The notes: a model not told the origin generated them from the letters alone. A stretch of 64,000 nt of DNA from Coix lacryma-jobi var. lacryma-jobi (GCA_009763385.1 CM019831.1:17510080-17574079), one strand, 5' to 3'. Shown: positions 44,824-56,461, numbered from the stretch's first letter. Numbers and translations are program-made.

Positions 44824-46323
44824 TGTGAGCATCTAGGCCCCCAGTGGGTTTGGGTGATTGGATGACAACGGTAAATTACTATGACTAACGTGTGTTTTGC
44901 AGAAACAATTGAGTTAGGTCGTGGTAATGATGATCGTGAGGACACTATGGTATTCATGTCCCCTTATTGATGGAATTTGTTCGGTTTTCAAAGGATGGAC
45001 GATGAAGATGGTGATAGGCTAGTTCTAAGTGTCATTTTGGTGTTGAAGGACACTTAGAGTAGCATAGGTCTTTGTTTTATCTTTGACCGTACTATAAAGA
45101 GGGGTTTGAATGGGTAGCTTGACCTAGGTGAGACTTTTGAGTTAGGTGTGGTGCACACTTGTTAACCAAAGCCCTAGGTAGCTTAGAAAGGTCCCTAAGA
45201 TCATAAGGAAGAAAGTTCGTGAAGGGAGCATCGCAAACTGAAGTCGTTTTGGACTTCTATTTGCGACCGGACGCTCGAACCCTAGGGACCGGACGCTGGG
45301 GCATGCGTCCGGTCAGTGGGCTGGCTGAGGGGGCAAGTATGGTTGCGACCGGACTCACCCTCAGCAGTTGATCGGACGCACCAGGAGAGTGAGTCCGGTC
45401 GCATCCAGAGAGGTTCCAGAGAGGAATTTTGATGACCGGACGCGTCCGGTCAGTGGTGATCGGACGCATGGATGCGTCCGGTCAGCGTTTCGTACAGGTG
45501 TCAGGCTAGACGTCACGTAGCCGTTGGGCCCCGACAGTGCGTCCGGTCAGTGTATAAACTGGCTGGACTTACCCCTTCGTGCATGATTTGAGTTGGGGGT
45601 ATAAATATGCCTCCCCCTCATTCATGCTGTTACTCTTGCTCATTTGAAAGGTTGCCAAACACATTGTGATTGCAAGTGAGTGCAAGAGACCTAGTGAGGT
45701 TGAGAGATTTGATAATTGAGTGATCAAACACCTCATTAGTGAATAGAGAGTAGCAAGTGTGCATCCACCCATCTCATTAGCCTTGCGTTGGTCAAGTGAG
45801 AGTTCTTGCTTGTTACTCTTGGTGATCGGCATCACCTAGACGGCTTGGTGGTGATCGAAGAGCTTGGTGATCATCCGGAGGCTTTGTGGATGACCCAAGT
45901 CAAGTTGTGACCGCTAGCGAGCGATTCACCGGGCCGGAGTGGCGAAGAATCAGCTCGTAGTGAGCACTTGATCCTTGCGCGGATCAAGGGGGAGCAATAC
46001 CCTTGCGCGGGTGCTCCAACGAGGACTAGGGGGTGTGCTGACACCTCGATACCTCGGCAAAAAGATCGTCGTGTCATCTCTACTCCTTTACTTACGCATT
46101 TACTTTCAAGCAATTCAATTCCGCATTATTACTTGTTGTTCATTCACTATTGAATTGCTTTGCTAGAGTAGGAGTGGCATAGACTTGGTCTTTTGTGCGG
46201 TAGAGTAAAGAGAAACACACTTCTAGGCACTAGGAGGTTAATTGGGGCTTGATAGGTTTTATTCTTGCAAGAAGTTTTAGAAAAGCCTAATTCACCCCCC
46301 TCTTGGGCATCTTGATCCTTTCA
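44824..46323 (+). repeat. 3' LTR of the nested element (1500 bp, full length)
   Basis: Starts TGTGAGCATC and ends ATCCTTTCA. It carries the TATA-like ACTATAAAGAGG at about 45091 and, between about 45260 and 45550, about seven exact copies of GACCGGACGC / GCGTCCGGTC plus variants, including one back-to-back pair (GACCGGACGCGTCCGGTC at about 45434). This part is absent from the 5' LTR. Confidence 0.9.
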
Positions 46324-46328
46324 GTTAG

Positions 46329-46509
46329 CACTACTTGGATAGCGATCATGATATATATGTGTGATAATTTACATGGTATTTCTCTGAGTATTGCTATGAA
46401 TATTTTCATGATAGTTTATTTGAACAAGCACATATATGATGTCATGATCCGTTTATTTGTGTCAATTTTCTGGAATAAACTAATCTTGAATTTGCCTAAA
46501 TTTCTAACA
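46329..46509 (+). repeat. Left LTR of the outer copia element, 3' part
   Basis: Continuation of 32798-33610 after the nested element. It matches 53819-53998 and ends TTTCTAACA like the right LTR. Confidence 0.9.
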
Positions 46510-46524
46510 ATCCAAAAACGTGAT

Positions 46525-48485
46525 TGTTGACGCAAAACGTGACACCTCGCGCCAAGCACACAGCAAGCCGAAAAGCTGGCTTCAATTGGGTGCCCGGAAT
46601 GTGCTGAATCCGGAGACGTGCCAGTCGGTTTGACCTGAGAACCAACAAGGGAAAAAACTGTGAGAATACCTTTGGAACATGCCGGATAAAACCAGGCAGT
46701 TCCATATGTACGGCTTTGAAAGCCAATCACGACGGCACACAGCTATAGAAGCTGTCTATCAGAGCATGTTTATAAAGTCATTCGGCTAGTATGAGAACAA
46801 AGTATGTAAAGCATATTGACTGTCGAATGCATATGTAAAGAAAGACATGCTGGAACAAATTAAAGATATTATAAACAGGTAACTTGCAGATATAGATCTA
46901 TTCAAATAACACATGCATAGGCTAATCCAACTAATCTGCCGCACGTTTAGTCTTCATAAACCCGTCAGGCATAAACTCAAGCGAAGCTAATCCACCGCAT
47001 GATACCACTTGCTATAAGTCTACGCCACTTCTTATAATTAGATTAATCCACCGCATGATACAATCTAATTATAACAAGCTAAAAGCATGCATATATTTGA
47101 ACAGATCTATAAAAGCTCGTTACTCATGTAAGCATAACCAAAATCGGCAAACCAGCCGAATTGGGGTCCATGAAGAAGGAACAAACAAGCAAGCACGATT
47201 AGCCTAATCTAAAACCTGCATCTGCCGCACGGTACCTAGTTTCATCAAAGCCTAACCATGATTGACATGCATCAACCCACAACATGTGACAATCTAGATT
47301 GAAAGTTGATCCGGCCATCATGATATTATGATTAGCAAAGGCACAAGCAAACTTGTGGAACAAGGTCGAGCAAAGATCAATCTAGATTGGGCAAAAGAGT
47401 GTTACAAGAATTAAATAAATAAAACATGTAACACATGATAACTTGATGAATCTATCAAATCTGCCAAATCTAATAGAGCTGATAACTATTTTTACTCATG
47501 ACTCAATCCGCCGCACGATACAAGGCACAAGCAAAAACTTCCCGTCATAAGCTTAAATCCGTCGCATGATACTAAGCTTAACATACGAGACTGCTTGCAT
47601 CATATCTAAATCCATCGCATGATACTAGACATGATAGCAAGGTTGTCGGTACTTACGGAGGTCGACGGATCGATGATTCCTCTCGAAGAACTCGACGACA
47701 CGACTAAGGACTCGAAGACGGCACGGGGCCGGTTTGTATTGATGTGGTTGTGAACACTTTTTACAATAGCCAAGGGTTTATATTTATACCCTGGACGCAA
47801 TACAAGTCCTAAGAGGACACGACTATGAAATATTAAAGGAAAATACAATATTCTTGGCCTTCAACTCCTTTCAGAATCTTCATTGCCTTAATTGTCGCAA
47901 TTTTGTTGCCCGATCGGCTCTTGCCTCCGTCGTTTCAATGGAAACTCCTTTTCTCAAAATAGCCGACCGCATGAGCAGTTGCCGAATCCTTGGAAACTAG
48001 CCGACCGCATGGGTACTTGCCGAATGCCTCATACGCCCATCTCCGCACACTGGACATGCACGCCGTCTTCTAGCCTTTCCTTCATCGTGAAGCCATTTAT
48101 GCTAAATATAGAACTGGACGTCGAGATGTGCATGCTTTATATATATTCCTTCATCGTGAAGCCATTTATGCTAAATATAGAACTGGACGTCGAGATATGC
48201 ATGCTTTATATATATTTATATTTAAATTGCCTTCTTTGCTTGCTTGCCACATCACAACGCCACCAAATCCAACTCCTGGCCAATGAGATCAGACCCCTCT
48301 GGCTTCTTGAATACTCGTTTAATCTGTCACGGTCATGGTCGATTATCCTCATGATCGGCTTCTCTTGCCATATCTACTTCCTGAATGGAGTAACCGACCG
48401 CTTGGTTGTCTACCGAATGCTCTTCCCACTTCTCGTTGGGTCCACCTGTCATCTTCTCAATGTTGACCAAAATCCAGTGTTAACA
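46525..48485 (-). mobile_element. Solo LTR (1961 bp) in the leader of the outer element
   Basis: The block starts TGTTGACGCAAAACG and ends CCAGTGTTAACA, so both ends are TGTT...AACA, and it is flanked by the 5-bp duplication GTGAT (46520-46524 and 48486-48490). No gag or pol motif occurs within it. On the minus strand there is a strong TATA-like GGGTATAAATATAAACCC at about 47765-47782, which sets the orientation. A single LTR with its own target duplication is what LTR-LTR recombination leaves. Superfamily not determined. Confidence 0.85.
48076..48215 (+). repeat. 68-bp tandem duplication inside the solo LTR
   Basis: TTCCTTCATCGTGAAGCCAT with the following stretch to GCATGCTTTATATATAT is present twice, at about 48079 and 48147, differing at one or two positions. 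Confidence 0.9.
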
Positions 48486-48508
48486 GTGATGTTAGGCAAT
48501 TTTCATCT

Positions 48509-49351
48509 GTGGGCTTTGCGGGTTTGTTGAAACCAGCGCCGTTTGAGGGCGCTCACTATAAGAGATGGCGCGAGAAAACTATTCTATGGTTGACCGCTAT
48601 GCGTTGTTACTATGTGGTGCTTGAGCAGCCTGCTGGTGTTAAAACCGTTGATGAGCAACGAATTTTTGATCATGATGACACCACTTGCAAGGCTGCGTTC
48701 TTGAGCATAATTGGAGATTCTCTCATTGATGCATATGTGCAACTTCCGACTGGTAAAGCTATATGGGATGCACTTGAGGCCCGTTACGGTATTTCTGACG
48801 CCAATTCTGAGTTGTACGTCATGGAACAGTTCCATGACTATCGGATGGTCGAGGGCCGTCCGGTAGTCGAACAGGCCCATGAAATACAGGCACTGGTGAA
48901 GGAACTTGAGTTGTTTGGGTGTTCACTCCCTGACAAGTTTGTGGCTGGATGCATAATTGCAAAGCTGCCACAATCTTGGACAGATTTTGCAACTTATCTA
49001 AAACATAAGAGGCAAGAGTTCAGCACTGTTGAGCTTGTTGGGACTCTAGATGTTGAGGATAAGGCAAGGGCAAAAGATGTCAAAAACAAGAAAGTCATTG
49101 AGGGAAGTTCTAGCGCTCATGTGGTGCAAAAGAACCATTTCAAACCACAGAAAAAGAAATTCAAGCAAGAGCATAAGCAGAAGTCCACCATTCCTTTCAA
49201 GAAGGGTAAAAAGTTGAACAAGGATAAGATGAATTGTTTCACCTGTGGCAAGACTGGACACTTCTCTAGGGAGTGTCCTGAGGCTAAGTGGAAGCCTACT
49301 CCACAGAAATCAGTCAACACCGTTGAGACTGAGGCAGCTACATCTAGGTAG
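48509..49351 (+). CDS. gag of the outer copia element
   Basis: A 280-codon open frame with the copia Gag core (KPAPFEGAHYKRWREK, WDALEARYG, VKELELFGCSLPDKFVAGCI) and a CCHC zinc knuckle CFTCGKTGHFSREC (about 49236). The frame ends at TAG 49349-49351; the following pol frame is in the same phase. The chosen ATG is the first in frame, but the solo LTR lies just upstream and the true start may have been affected. Gag would form the cytoplasmic particle. Confidence 0.8.
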   Translation: MGFAGLLKPAPFEGAHYKRWREKTILWLTAMRCYYVVLEQPAGVKTVDEQRIFDHDDTTCKAAFLSIIGDSLIDAYVQLPTGKAIWDALEARYGISDANSELYVMEQFHDYRMVEGRPVVEQAHEIQALVKELELFGCSLPDKFVAGCIIAKLPQSWTDFATYLKHKRQEFSTVELVGTLDVEDKARAKDVKNKKVIEGSSSAHVVQKNHFKPQKKKFKQEHKQKSTIPFKKGKKLNKDKMNCFTCGKTGHFSRECPEAKWKPTPQKSVNTVETEAATSR

Positions 49352-52300
49352 GGTAAATGTATGCCTTCTGTATTTTCAGTTTGTCATTCACCTGATTGGT
49401 GGGTTGATACTGGTGCAAATATACATGTGTGTGCTGATTTTTCCTTGTTTTCTTTTTACCAGGCAGGGCGGGCTGGCTCCTTGTTGATGGGGAACGGGGC
49501 GCGTGCGGCTGTTCATGGTGTTGGTACGGTCGATCTGAAGCTCACTTCGGGAAAGACTGTGCAACTCAAGAACGTGCATCATGTCCCCTCAATAAAGAAG
49601 AACTTGATTAGTGGCTCCATGCTCTGTCGTGATGGTTATAAGTTAGTATTTGAATCCAATAAATGTGTAATCTCTAAGTTTGGAACTTTTATTGGCAAAG
49701 GCTATGAGAGCGGAGGCTTGTTCCGCTTGTCTTTGGTTGATACTTGCTTTAAGTCAGTAAACCATGTGGTTAATAACGTTGAGACGAATATTTGGCATTC
49801 GAGATTATGCCATGTTAATGTTGGCTGCATGTCCCGCTTAGCTAGCTTAAGTTTAATTCCTAAATTTGATACGGTCAAAAGTTCTAAGCGCAATGCATGT
49901 GTAGAAGCAAAACAACCTCGTAAGCCTCATAAAACTGCTATGGCGAGAGAATTAACACCTATTGATTTAATTCATTCTGATATTTGTGAGATGAATGGGA
50001 TATTGACCAAAGGTGGTAAGAGATACTTTATTACTTTTATAGATGATTGCACTCGATTTTGCTATGTTGACTTAATGAAAACTAAAGATGAAGCATTGTA
50101 TTATTTTAAAATCTATAAAGCCGAGGTAGAGAATCAAATTGAGAAGAAAATCAAACGTGTACGGTCTGATCGCGGAGGAGAGTATTTCTCTAATGAGTTT
50201 TCTGAGTTTTGCACGGTGCACGGAATAATTCATGAGAGGACGCCACCATATTCACCACAGTCCAATGGGATTGCTGAGAGAAAGAACCGCACTCTTACTG
50301 ACTTGGTAAATGCCATGTTGAGGACTGCAGGTTTATCTAAAGAATGGTGGGGTGAGGCTATATTGACAGCAAGTCATGTCCTAAATAGAGTGCCCACAAA
50401 GAACAAAGAAATTACACCATTTGAAGAATGGGAGAAAAAGAGATTAAATCTTTCTTACCTGCGAACTTGGGGTTGTTTGGCCAAAGTAAACGTGCCAATA
50501 AACAAAAAGCGAAAGCTTGGACCAAAAACGGTAGATTGTATTTTCCTCGGCTATGCCATTCATAGTGTGGGCTACAGATTTTTAATAATAAACTCTGATA
50601 TTCCTGAGATGGTTGTTGATACAATCATAGAATCTAGAGATGCAACATTCTTTGAAGAAGAATTTCCCATGAAAACTAATACACATAGCACATCTAGTCA
50701 TGATTCTTTTTATGTCCCTGATTCTCATGAACCGGTTATACACGCTAAAGATGAAACTCATGAAGAAATTCCTGAGGAGGATAATAATACAGTCGCTCGT
50801 AAGAGTAAGAGACGAAGGATTGCAAAATCTTTTGGTGATGACTTTATTATATACCTTGTGGAAGATACTCCCACAACTATTGTTGAGGCATATTCCTCTC
50901 TCGTTGCTGACTTGTGGAAGGAAGCAGTTCACAGTAAGATGGATTCTATTATGTCAAATGGAACTTGGAAAGTGGTTGATCGTCCTTATGGATGTAAACC
51001 TGTGGGATGCAAATGGGTGTTTAAGAGAAAAACGAGACCGGATGGTACTGTTGAGAAGTACAAAGCAAGGCTAGTCGCTAAAGGCTATACACAAAAAGAA
51101 GGAGAAGATTATTTTGACACTTACTCACCAGTTGCTCGTCTAACGACCATTCGTGTGCTAATATCCTTGGCTGCCTCACATGGTCTTCTCATTCATCAGA
51201 TGGATGTTAAGACAGCTTTCTTGAATGGAGAGCTTGAGGAAGAGATCTATATGGATCAGCCAGATGTATTTGTGGCAAAAGGTCAAGAGGGTAAGGTTTG
51301 TAAGCTGTTGAAATCTTTGTACGGTCTAAAGCAAGCCCCTAAGCAGTGGCATGAGAAGTTTGACAAAACTTTAACGACAGCTAGCTTTGCAGTGAATGAA
51401 GCTGATAAATGTGTATATTATCGGTTTGGTGAAGGTAATGGTGTCATTTTGTGCTTGTATGTGGATGATATTTTAATATTTGGGAATAATATTGAAGTGA
51501 TTAATGAAGTAAAAGGTTTTCTGTCTAATAACTTTGAAATGAAAGACTTGGGTGAGGCTGATGTTATTCTTAATATTAAGCTATTGAGAGAAGAAGGAAA
51601 TGGTGGGGTTACTCTTGTGCAGTCCCACTATGTGTAAAAGGTGCTAAATCGTTTTGGGTACAATGACTGTGCACCGGCTCCAACTCCTTATGACCCAAGT
51701 GTGAGATTGAGGAAAAATCATAAAATTTCGAGAGACCAACTGAGATATTCACAAATAATTGGTTCTCTCATGCTTGGCTAGCGCCACTAGGCCTGATATC
51801 TCGTTTGCTGTGAGCAAACTAACCCGGTTTGTATCGAATCCGGGAGATATTCATTGGAAAGCTCTTAAGAGAGTGTTGCGCTATCTGAAAGGTACAATGA
51901 GTTATGGTATTCACTTTACCGGGTATCCGAGGGTACTAGAAGGTTATTGTGATGCTAATTGGATTTCTGATGCTGATGAGCTGTACGCCACAAGCGGATA
52001 TGCGTTCCTGCTTGGAGGTGGCGCTGTTTCCTGGAAGTCTTGCAAGCAGACTCTCTTAACGAAGTCTACAATGGAAGCAGAACTGACGGCATTGGATACC
52101 GCTGGCGCTGAAGCTGAGTGGCTTCGTGAACTTCTTATGGATTTACCGGTTATTGAAAAACCTATACCGGCTATTTCTATGAACTGTGACAACCAAACTG
52201 TGATAATAAAGGTGAACAGTTCTAAAGAACATGAAGTCAACAAGGCATGTGAAAAGGCGTCTGAAGACTGTCAGAAAATGGAGAAACTCCGGAGTAATTT

Positions 52301-52410
52301 CTTTGGACTATGTCCATACATCTAAAAATCTGGCAGATCAGTTTACTAAGGGTCTGTCACGCAACGTGATAGAAGGTGCATCGAAGGAGTTGGGCTTGAG
52401 ACCCACTTGA
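49352..52410 (+). pseudogene. pol of the outer copia element (protease-integrase-RT-RNase H)
   Basis: The long frame from 49352 to 51637 holds the protease site WWVDTGANIHVCADF, the integrase zinc region (HSRLCHVNVGC; the first Cys of the usual CxxC appears replaced in RNACVEAK), the DDE core (IHSDICEMNG, IDDCTRFCYVDL, RSDRGGEYF, PQSNGIAERKNRTL), and reverse transcriptase with MDVKTAFLNG, SLYGLKQAPKQWH and YVDDILIFG. A TAA at 51635-51637 ends it where the family normally continues. The RNase H part follows in 51759-52325 (TRPDISFAVSKL, YCDANWISDADE, STMEAELTALD), after a small deletion near 51778, with another frameshift near 52290 before SKNLADQFTKGL. The original end is TGA at 52408. Three lesions make it non-functional. 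Confidence 0.9.
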
Positions 52411-52964
52411 AGTCACACCATAGTGGCAACCTGTTCTATGTGATCGGAGATCCCGTGAATTAGAATGGTGAAACAAGCTAGTGGTTGACTGAGGGAGAAA
52501 CCCCTTATTTAAAGTTCGAACTCATTGGAGATGCACCGTTTCTCCTATGCTGTATGGCAGGTTGGATAAGTCCTTAATGTGATCCGAGTGGCTTGTTTAA
52601 GCAGGGATGTTGTCCTACAGAACATCCTCTAAAGGAACACACCTATACGAGCTCGACTGCTAGTCACAGTCTATGAGATGTGGGCAATCTCTAGATACTC
52701 GTGAAAGGCACAAGAAGTGTGACTTATATGCTTCAAAACAAAGGGGGTGCTTGTAGCAGCCTAGTACCATGATATGAACTTTGGTGAAGCTCATTTTCAC
52801 ACAAAACTGACAATTCAAGGCATAGTCCATTGTTCAGTTGTGAGTGAGTGGAGCCTTTGTTCTAGACGGGTGTTCAACTTAACAGTCCCCGTTGAAACTC
52901 TGGTATATCAAAAGAACTATGGTTTTGAGATTATTTTCTATGAATCCTAGAGTTTGGTGGGAAT
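52411..52964 (+). other. 3' untranslated region of the outer copia element
   Basis: No coding signal. The stretch GAGTTTGGTGGGAAT immediately before the right LTR (52950-52964) is the polypurine tract. Confidence 0.6.
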
Positions 52965-53998
52965 TGTTGGTATATTATGGTCAAGCCATATAATATATTC
53001 AATAATTAATAAACTCTATGATTTATATTAAATAATATTCATTAGTTTATTACCATGATGATGGGCCACATGCATGCATGCGTTACCGTCGGTTGGTTTA
53101 TCATGCATGCGTGCGTTATCATCTGTTGGCTTGACCATTGAAGGTGGGCAAATGGGCAACGGAAGACACGTTAGATATGTAATGAGCAATCAAATGGGCA
53201 ACGGAAGACACGTTAGATATGTAATGAGCAATCAGTATTCCACTTTATTTCACTTTGCCAACAATGTGTCTTGAATCATGAGTTACGGAAGTTCTTTTTA
53301 TTTCCATTTATTAGTTGGCAAATGACAAAGTGAATACGGGAGTTTCCAACTCTAGCATTGATTGTTTTATCTACCTCCTGATCTTCGTGTGCCTGTTCAC
53401 TATCACATCGGTGCAAGGATAAATTCCCAACCCTCACATCTGGCCTGGTGTCTGTTTTTGAACACACAACCAAAAAGTTCTTGTTGTCACTAGATTCCTC
53501 GTCCCATGACTTGCGCGCACGAGTCCTTGGGAGGGTAGGAGCCTCCGGAACGTACGTCGGCAACGAGTTCACCTGCTCGGGTGGAGATCGGCGATCACGT
53601 TTTTGGGGAGTGTCTGTCGTCGGCACGACTACTCGCTGGTGGTGATCTTCTTCTTCCCCAACGACGAGGTCTTCACTGCGTTCTTTCTGCACAGCTTCGA
53701 GCGGGACGACTACATCAACAAAAGCATCATGTCGCTGTCGGGTGCTTCCGGCTCTGCCGCTGGGTATACGACTTTGCGACATCCTCTTTACTTTATGTTG
53801 AAAACCTTATTGGTTAGCACTACTTGGATAGCGATCATCATATATATGTGTGATAATTTACATGGTATTTCTCTGAGTATTGCTATGAATATTTTCATGA
53901 TAGTTTATTTGAACAAGCACATATATGATGTCATGATCCGTTTATTTGTGTCAATTTTCTGGAATAAACTAATCTTGAATTTGCCTAAATTTCTAACA
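52965..53998 (+). repeat. Right LTR of the outer copia element (1034 bp)
   Basis: Starts TGTTGGTATA and ends TTTCTAACA, followed by the duplication ATATA. It is longer than the left LTR mainly because a 42-bp unit (GGGCAACGGAAGACACGTTA and its flanks) is tandemly duplicated at about 53148-53232. Confidence 0.9.
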
Positions 53999-54003
53999 AT
54001 ATA

Positions 54004-55084
54004 TACCGCCCATTATTTGTATGAACTGAAGCTGGAAAAAACCCTCTCGAAGTCTTCACTTCTCTCAGATGTAAGCAGCACGCCCCCAACCAAATACGTA
54101 CTATTGATTGGAAATGGTTGTTTACTCCGAGGAAAAGCCCGAAATTAAAGGCAGGTTGTACAGGTTCGTGCGATATGTTGTGTCGAACGTACGTACGTCA
54201 CCGTGTGTCTCTGAAACGACTGTAGCTTTCCTTGTTCTTCTTCCCGGCCGGTGCACACAACATGTGCATTACACATTTACACAATAGTACCGGCCTACAG
54301 CCTGTTGTACCAGCTCTGTTCTACGGCATTCTTCCAGACATGCATAACTTCCAAACGAGAGCGCCCTTTGTATGCAATTACAATGCAACAACGTAACTCT
54401 TCTTGCAGCTGACGAAAGAAGTAAGCACCGGCCGACCACAGCTCCAGTTTCCATAGCCGCTAGCTACTCCACCATTCACATCAAGCCACCCCAATCGCAC
54501 CCTCATTGCCTATATAGGTATGTCGCTACCAAAGATATTGTTCTCTCTCCATCGCTCGACCGAGCTGATATGATGGTACCACATCACTCTGCAGCCTGAA
54601 CTCTCGCCACCGTTGCTGCTCACGATGAAAATGGGTCAGCAATGGTTGACCCAAACACTAACCCATTGTACCTAATTAATTTGTTTTGGGTTTTGGGTCA
54701 ACCCAACCCACTTTGTAATTAGTTTCTAGTTCCACCGGAAAAATACCCAAACAATCTCCGATGTCAAAGCTTATGCGCTCGTGAGTGCCATGGCCAGTGC
54801 AGCTGTTGAAGAACGCAAGCATATGCGCACATGCACATGGAAGGAGAACGAGGAGCGAATACATATCACCGCAGCGGCATGCGGCCGCACATCTTATCTC
54901 CCACCGTCGATATATGCTTTAAGATTTGTGCGGAGATGCGATGTTCGAATCTCAGAGCAGCGTCATGCGGACACAATGCGATACACGAATCTTGGAGCAA
55001 TGTCAGCCGTTGGATAGGGGCTGCGGCCGCTTGCCGTCGCGGCAAAACCGGGTTGAGGAGCGCGAGGAGCGCTTGTGTGTCTGA
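54004..55084. other. Intergenic DNA, no gene recognised
   Basis: No exon chain or known domain. A GGGTTTTGGGTCAACCCAACCC palindrome-rich stretch at about 54688 resembles TGGGT-rich sequence at 55535-55645, and the two may be ends of one old element, but I could not define termini. The open frames here have no motif. Confidence 0.4.
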
Positions 55085-55330
55085 CTTCTGTCAACGCGTT
55101 CCTCAAGCAGTTCAAGGATAGCGCGGCAGCGGCGCGGCTCTGCTAGTGTCTCCTGCTCTCGCCTACGCCGCTCGGGCGACGCATTCAAGCAGATCGAGGA
55201 CAGCACGGCGACGCCATGCGCCGCCGCCGCCGCCTTGGCTCTGCTAGTGTCTCCTGCTCTCTCCAACATCGCTCGGGGGACATTCAAGCAGCTCGAGGAC
55301 AGCACGACGACGCCGCCACCGCTTTGTCGT
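55085..55330 (+). repeat. Tandem repeat, unit about 100 bp, GC-rich
   Basis: The block GGCTCTGCTAGTGTCTCCTG with the following CGCTCGGG...ATTCAAGCAG and GAGGACAGCACG occurs at about 55136 and 55236, with a partial, more diverged unit (CTCAAGCAGTTCAAGGATAGC) at about 55100. Confidence 0.75.
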
Positions 55331-55749
55331 GTCCGTGCGCGTGAAAAAGTTGCGATGAACCTCCGCTCGACCGCGCACTCAGCGGCTTCCTCGACCTCGC
55401 CGTCGTTCTGGTCGCCGAGGCTTGTGGGTTACGACGGCGCCGTGATTGCCGTCTTTCTAGAAAACGCAGCCGAACCACCGGCTGTGACATCGCGCGTTGC
55501 CGTCCGGAGCCACCGAAGAGGATGAAGATTGGTTTGGGTAACCCAACATGCTTAACACCAACTGGAACCAAAATTTGATGGGCCAAGCCGCTGGGTATTT
55601 ACACCATATTGTATATTTTGGGTAATGTGTCATTGGGTCGACCCACTAAAACGCACGTTGTTACTTGCTGCCATCCTAGCTATCTGCTCGCCCGCTCCGT
55701 CCCTTCGTTTCGTACTCCTCCAAGTAACAACGTGCGCACTCCCCCAAGC
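55331..55749. other. Intergenic DNA between tandem repeat and gene fragment
   Basis: Moderately GC-rich. No domain recognised in the open frames on either strand. Confidence 0.35.
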
Positions 55750-55990
55750 CTTCCTGAGGCGCGCAGACGGGGGGCGTCCGACCAGACACGCCGCCTTCCT
55801 CTTGGTGGACGGAGCCTGTACGTGAACGTGATCCCGCCACCGCCGCGGCCTCCACGTTTTTGGCGGTGCGGCCGCCTGAGGGGACCCTTCCCGCCTGCCA
55901 GCCATATCGGATTCATGTCGGATTCGAGGACGGGATGGAGTCCTTCGCGTCAGTTGGGCTTGGATGGGCCGGCCCGACGTGGGACGTGTA
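55750..55990 (-). pseudogene. Unknown small grass gene family, copy 3 (5' fragment)
   Basis: On the minus strand an ATG near 55903 begins a stretch matching the first part of copy 2: GGGTCCCCTCAGGCGGC against GGGTCCCCTGAGGCGGC, then GTGGAGGCCGCGGC, CCACCAAGAGGAAG and GCGCCTCAGGAAG. Small indels change the frame. The homology ends near 55750, before the Ala-run and the conserved C-terminal domain, which are absent. The upstream part to about 55985 matches the flank of copy 1 (CGTCCCACGT, GGGC, CCCAACTGA). This is a truncated copy with its former 5' flank. Confidence 0.7.
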
Positions 55991-56210
55991 AATACGTAAC
56001 GAAACGCTCGTTCTTTTTCTTTTCTTTTCTTTTTAAATAAAAAAAAGAAACAAACAGGAAAACGAAACGATATAGTTTGTCATTATATAATTCAAGCAGG
56101 CGGTGAGCAACGACATTGCACCTAGGAGGAGTTATCTGCGCACGTTGCTCAAGGAGGAGAGGCAACGACGATATGAGAAGGGCACACGTTTATTCCTAGA
56201 AATATATATA
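55991..56210. other. AT-rich spacer
   Basis: No feature recognised apart from a TTCTTTTTCTTTTCTTTTC pyrimidine run at about 56011. Confidence 0.4.
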
Positions 56211-56212
56211 TA

Positions 56213-56461
56213 CTCCCTCCGTATCACAAACAAATAAAAGTCGTTTAAGACAGCGACACGGTCTCCAAATCATAACTTTGACCACTTATATTTCTTTAAA
56301 AATATTTGTCGTAAAATAGTATATGTATATTTTTATGAAAGTATTTTTCCAAGACATATTTATTTATATGATTTTTATATCTCTAAACTCAGTAATTTAA
56401 AAGTTATTTACGATTTATATTCTTAATGTTTGACTCAAACCTTGTCTAAAACGACTTCTAT
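56213..56461. mobile_element. Stowaway-like MITE, right end missing
   Basis: Begins TA + CTCCCTCCGTATCACAAAC. The inner inverted repeat AGTCGTTTAAGACA pairs with TGTCTAAAACGACTTC at about 56443, but the outermost right terminus is absent because the next MITE begins there. Same family as the elements at 21385 and 56464 (shared GACACGGTCTCCAA). Confidence 0.8.

Larger units (their letters stand above)
33611..46323 (+). mobile_element. Nested Maximus/SIRE-type Ty1/copia retrotransposon
   Basis: The element starts TGTGAGCATCTAGGCCCCC and ends ATCCTTTCA, flanked by the 5-bp duplication GTTAG (33606-33610 and 46324-46328). Order: 5' LTR (33611-34408), primer site TGGTATCGGAGCC (34411), gag, protease, integrase, reverse transcriptase/RNase H (to 40077), a long non-coding spacer, an extra ORF (41715-44342), polypurine tract (about 44811), 3' LTR (44824-46323). 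An additional ORF after pol is typical of the SIRE/Maximus lineage. Gag-pol has many frameshifts, so the copy is not autonomous. Confidence 0.9.
32798..53998 (+). mobile_element. Outer Ty1/copia LTR retrotransposon, split by later insertions
   Basis: Both LTRs start TGTTGGTATATTATGG and end TTTCTAACA. The 5-bp target duplication ATATA is present at 32793-32797 and 53999-54003. The left LTR is 32798-33610 plus 46329-46509; the right LTR is 52965-53998. The interior holds gag (48509) and pol (to 52410) in copia order (protease, integrase, reverse transcriptase, RNase H). A 12.7-kb element interrupts the left LTR, and a 1.96-kb solo LTR interrupts the leader. No clear tRNA-Met primer site is visible in the short stretch after the left LTR, GATGTTAGGC once the solo LTR is taken out. 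Confidence 0.9.

Noticed and set aside
47892..48530. 212-codon open frame across the solo LTR end
   Set aside because: It crosses the LTR boundary and the 68-bp tandem repeat; its repeated peptide comes from that duplication.
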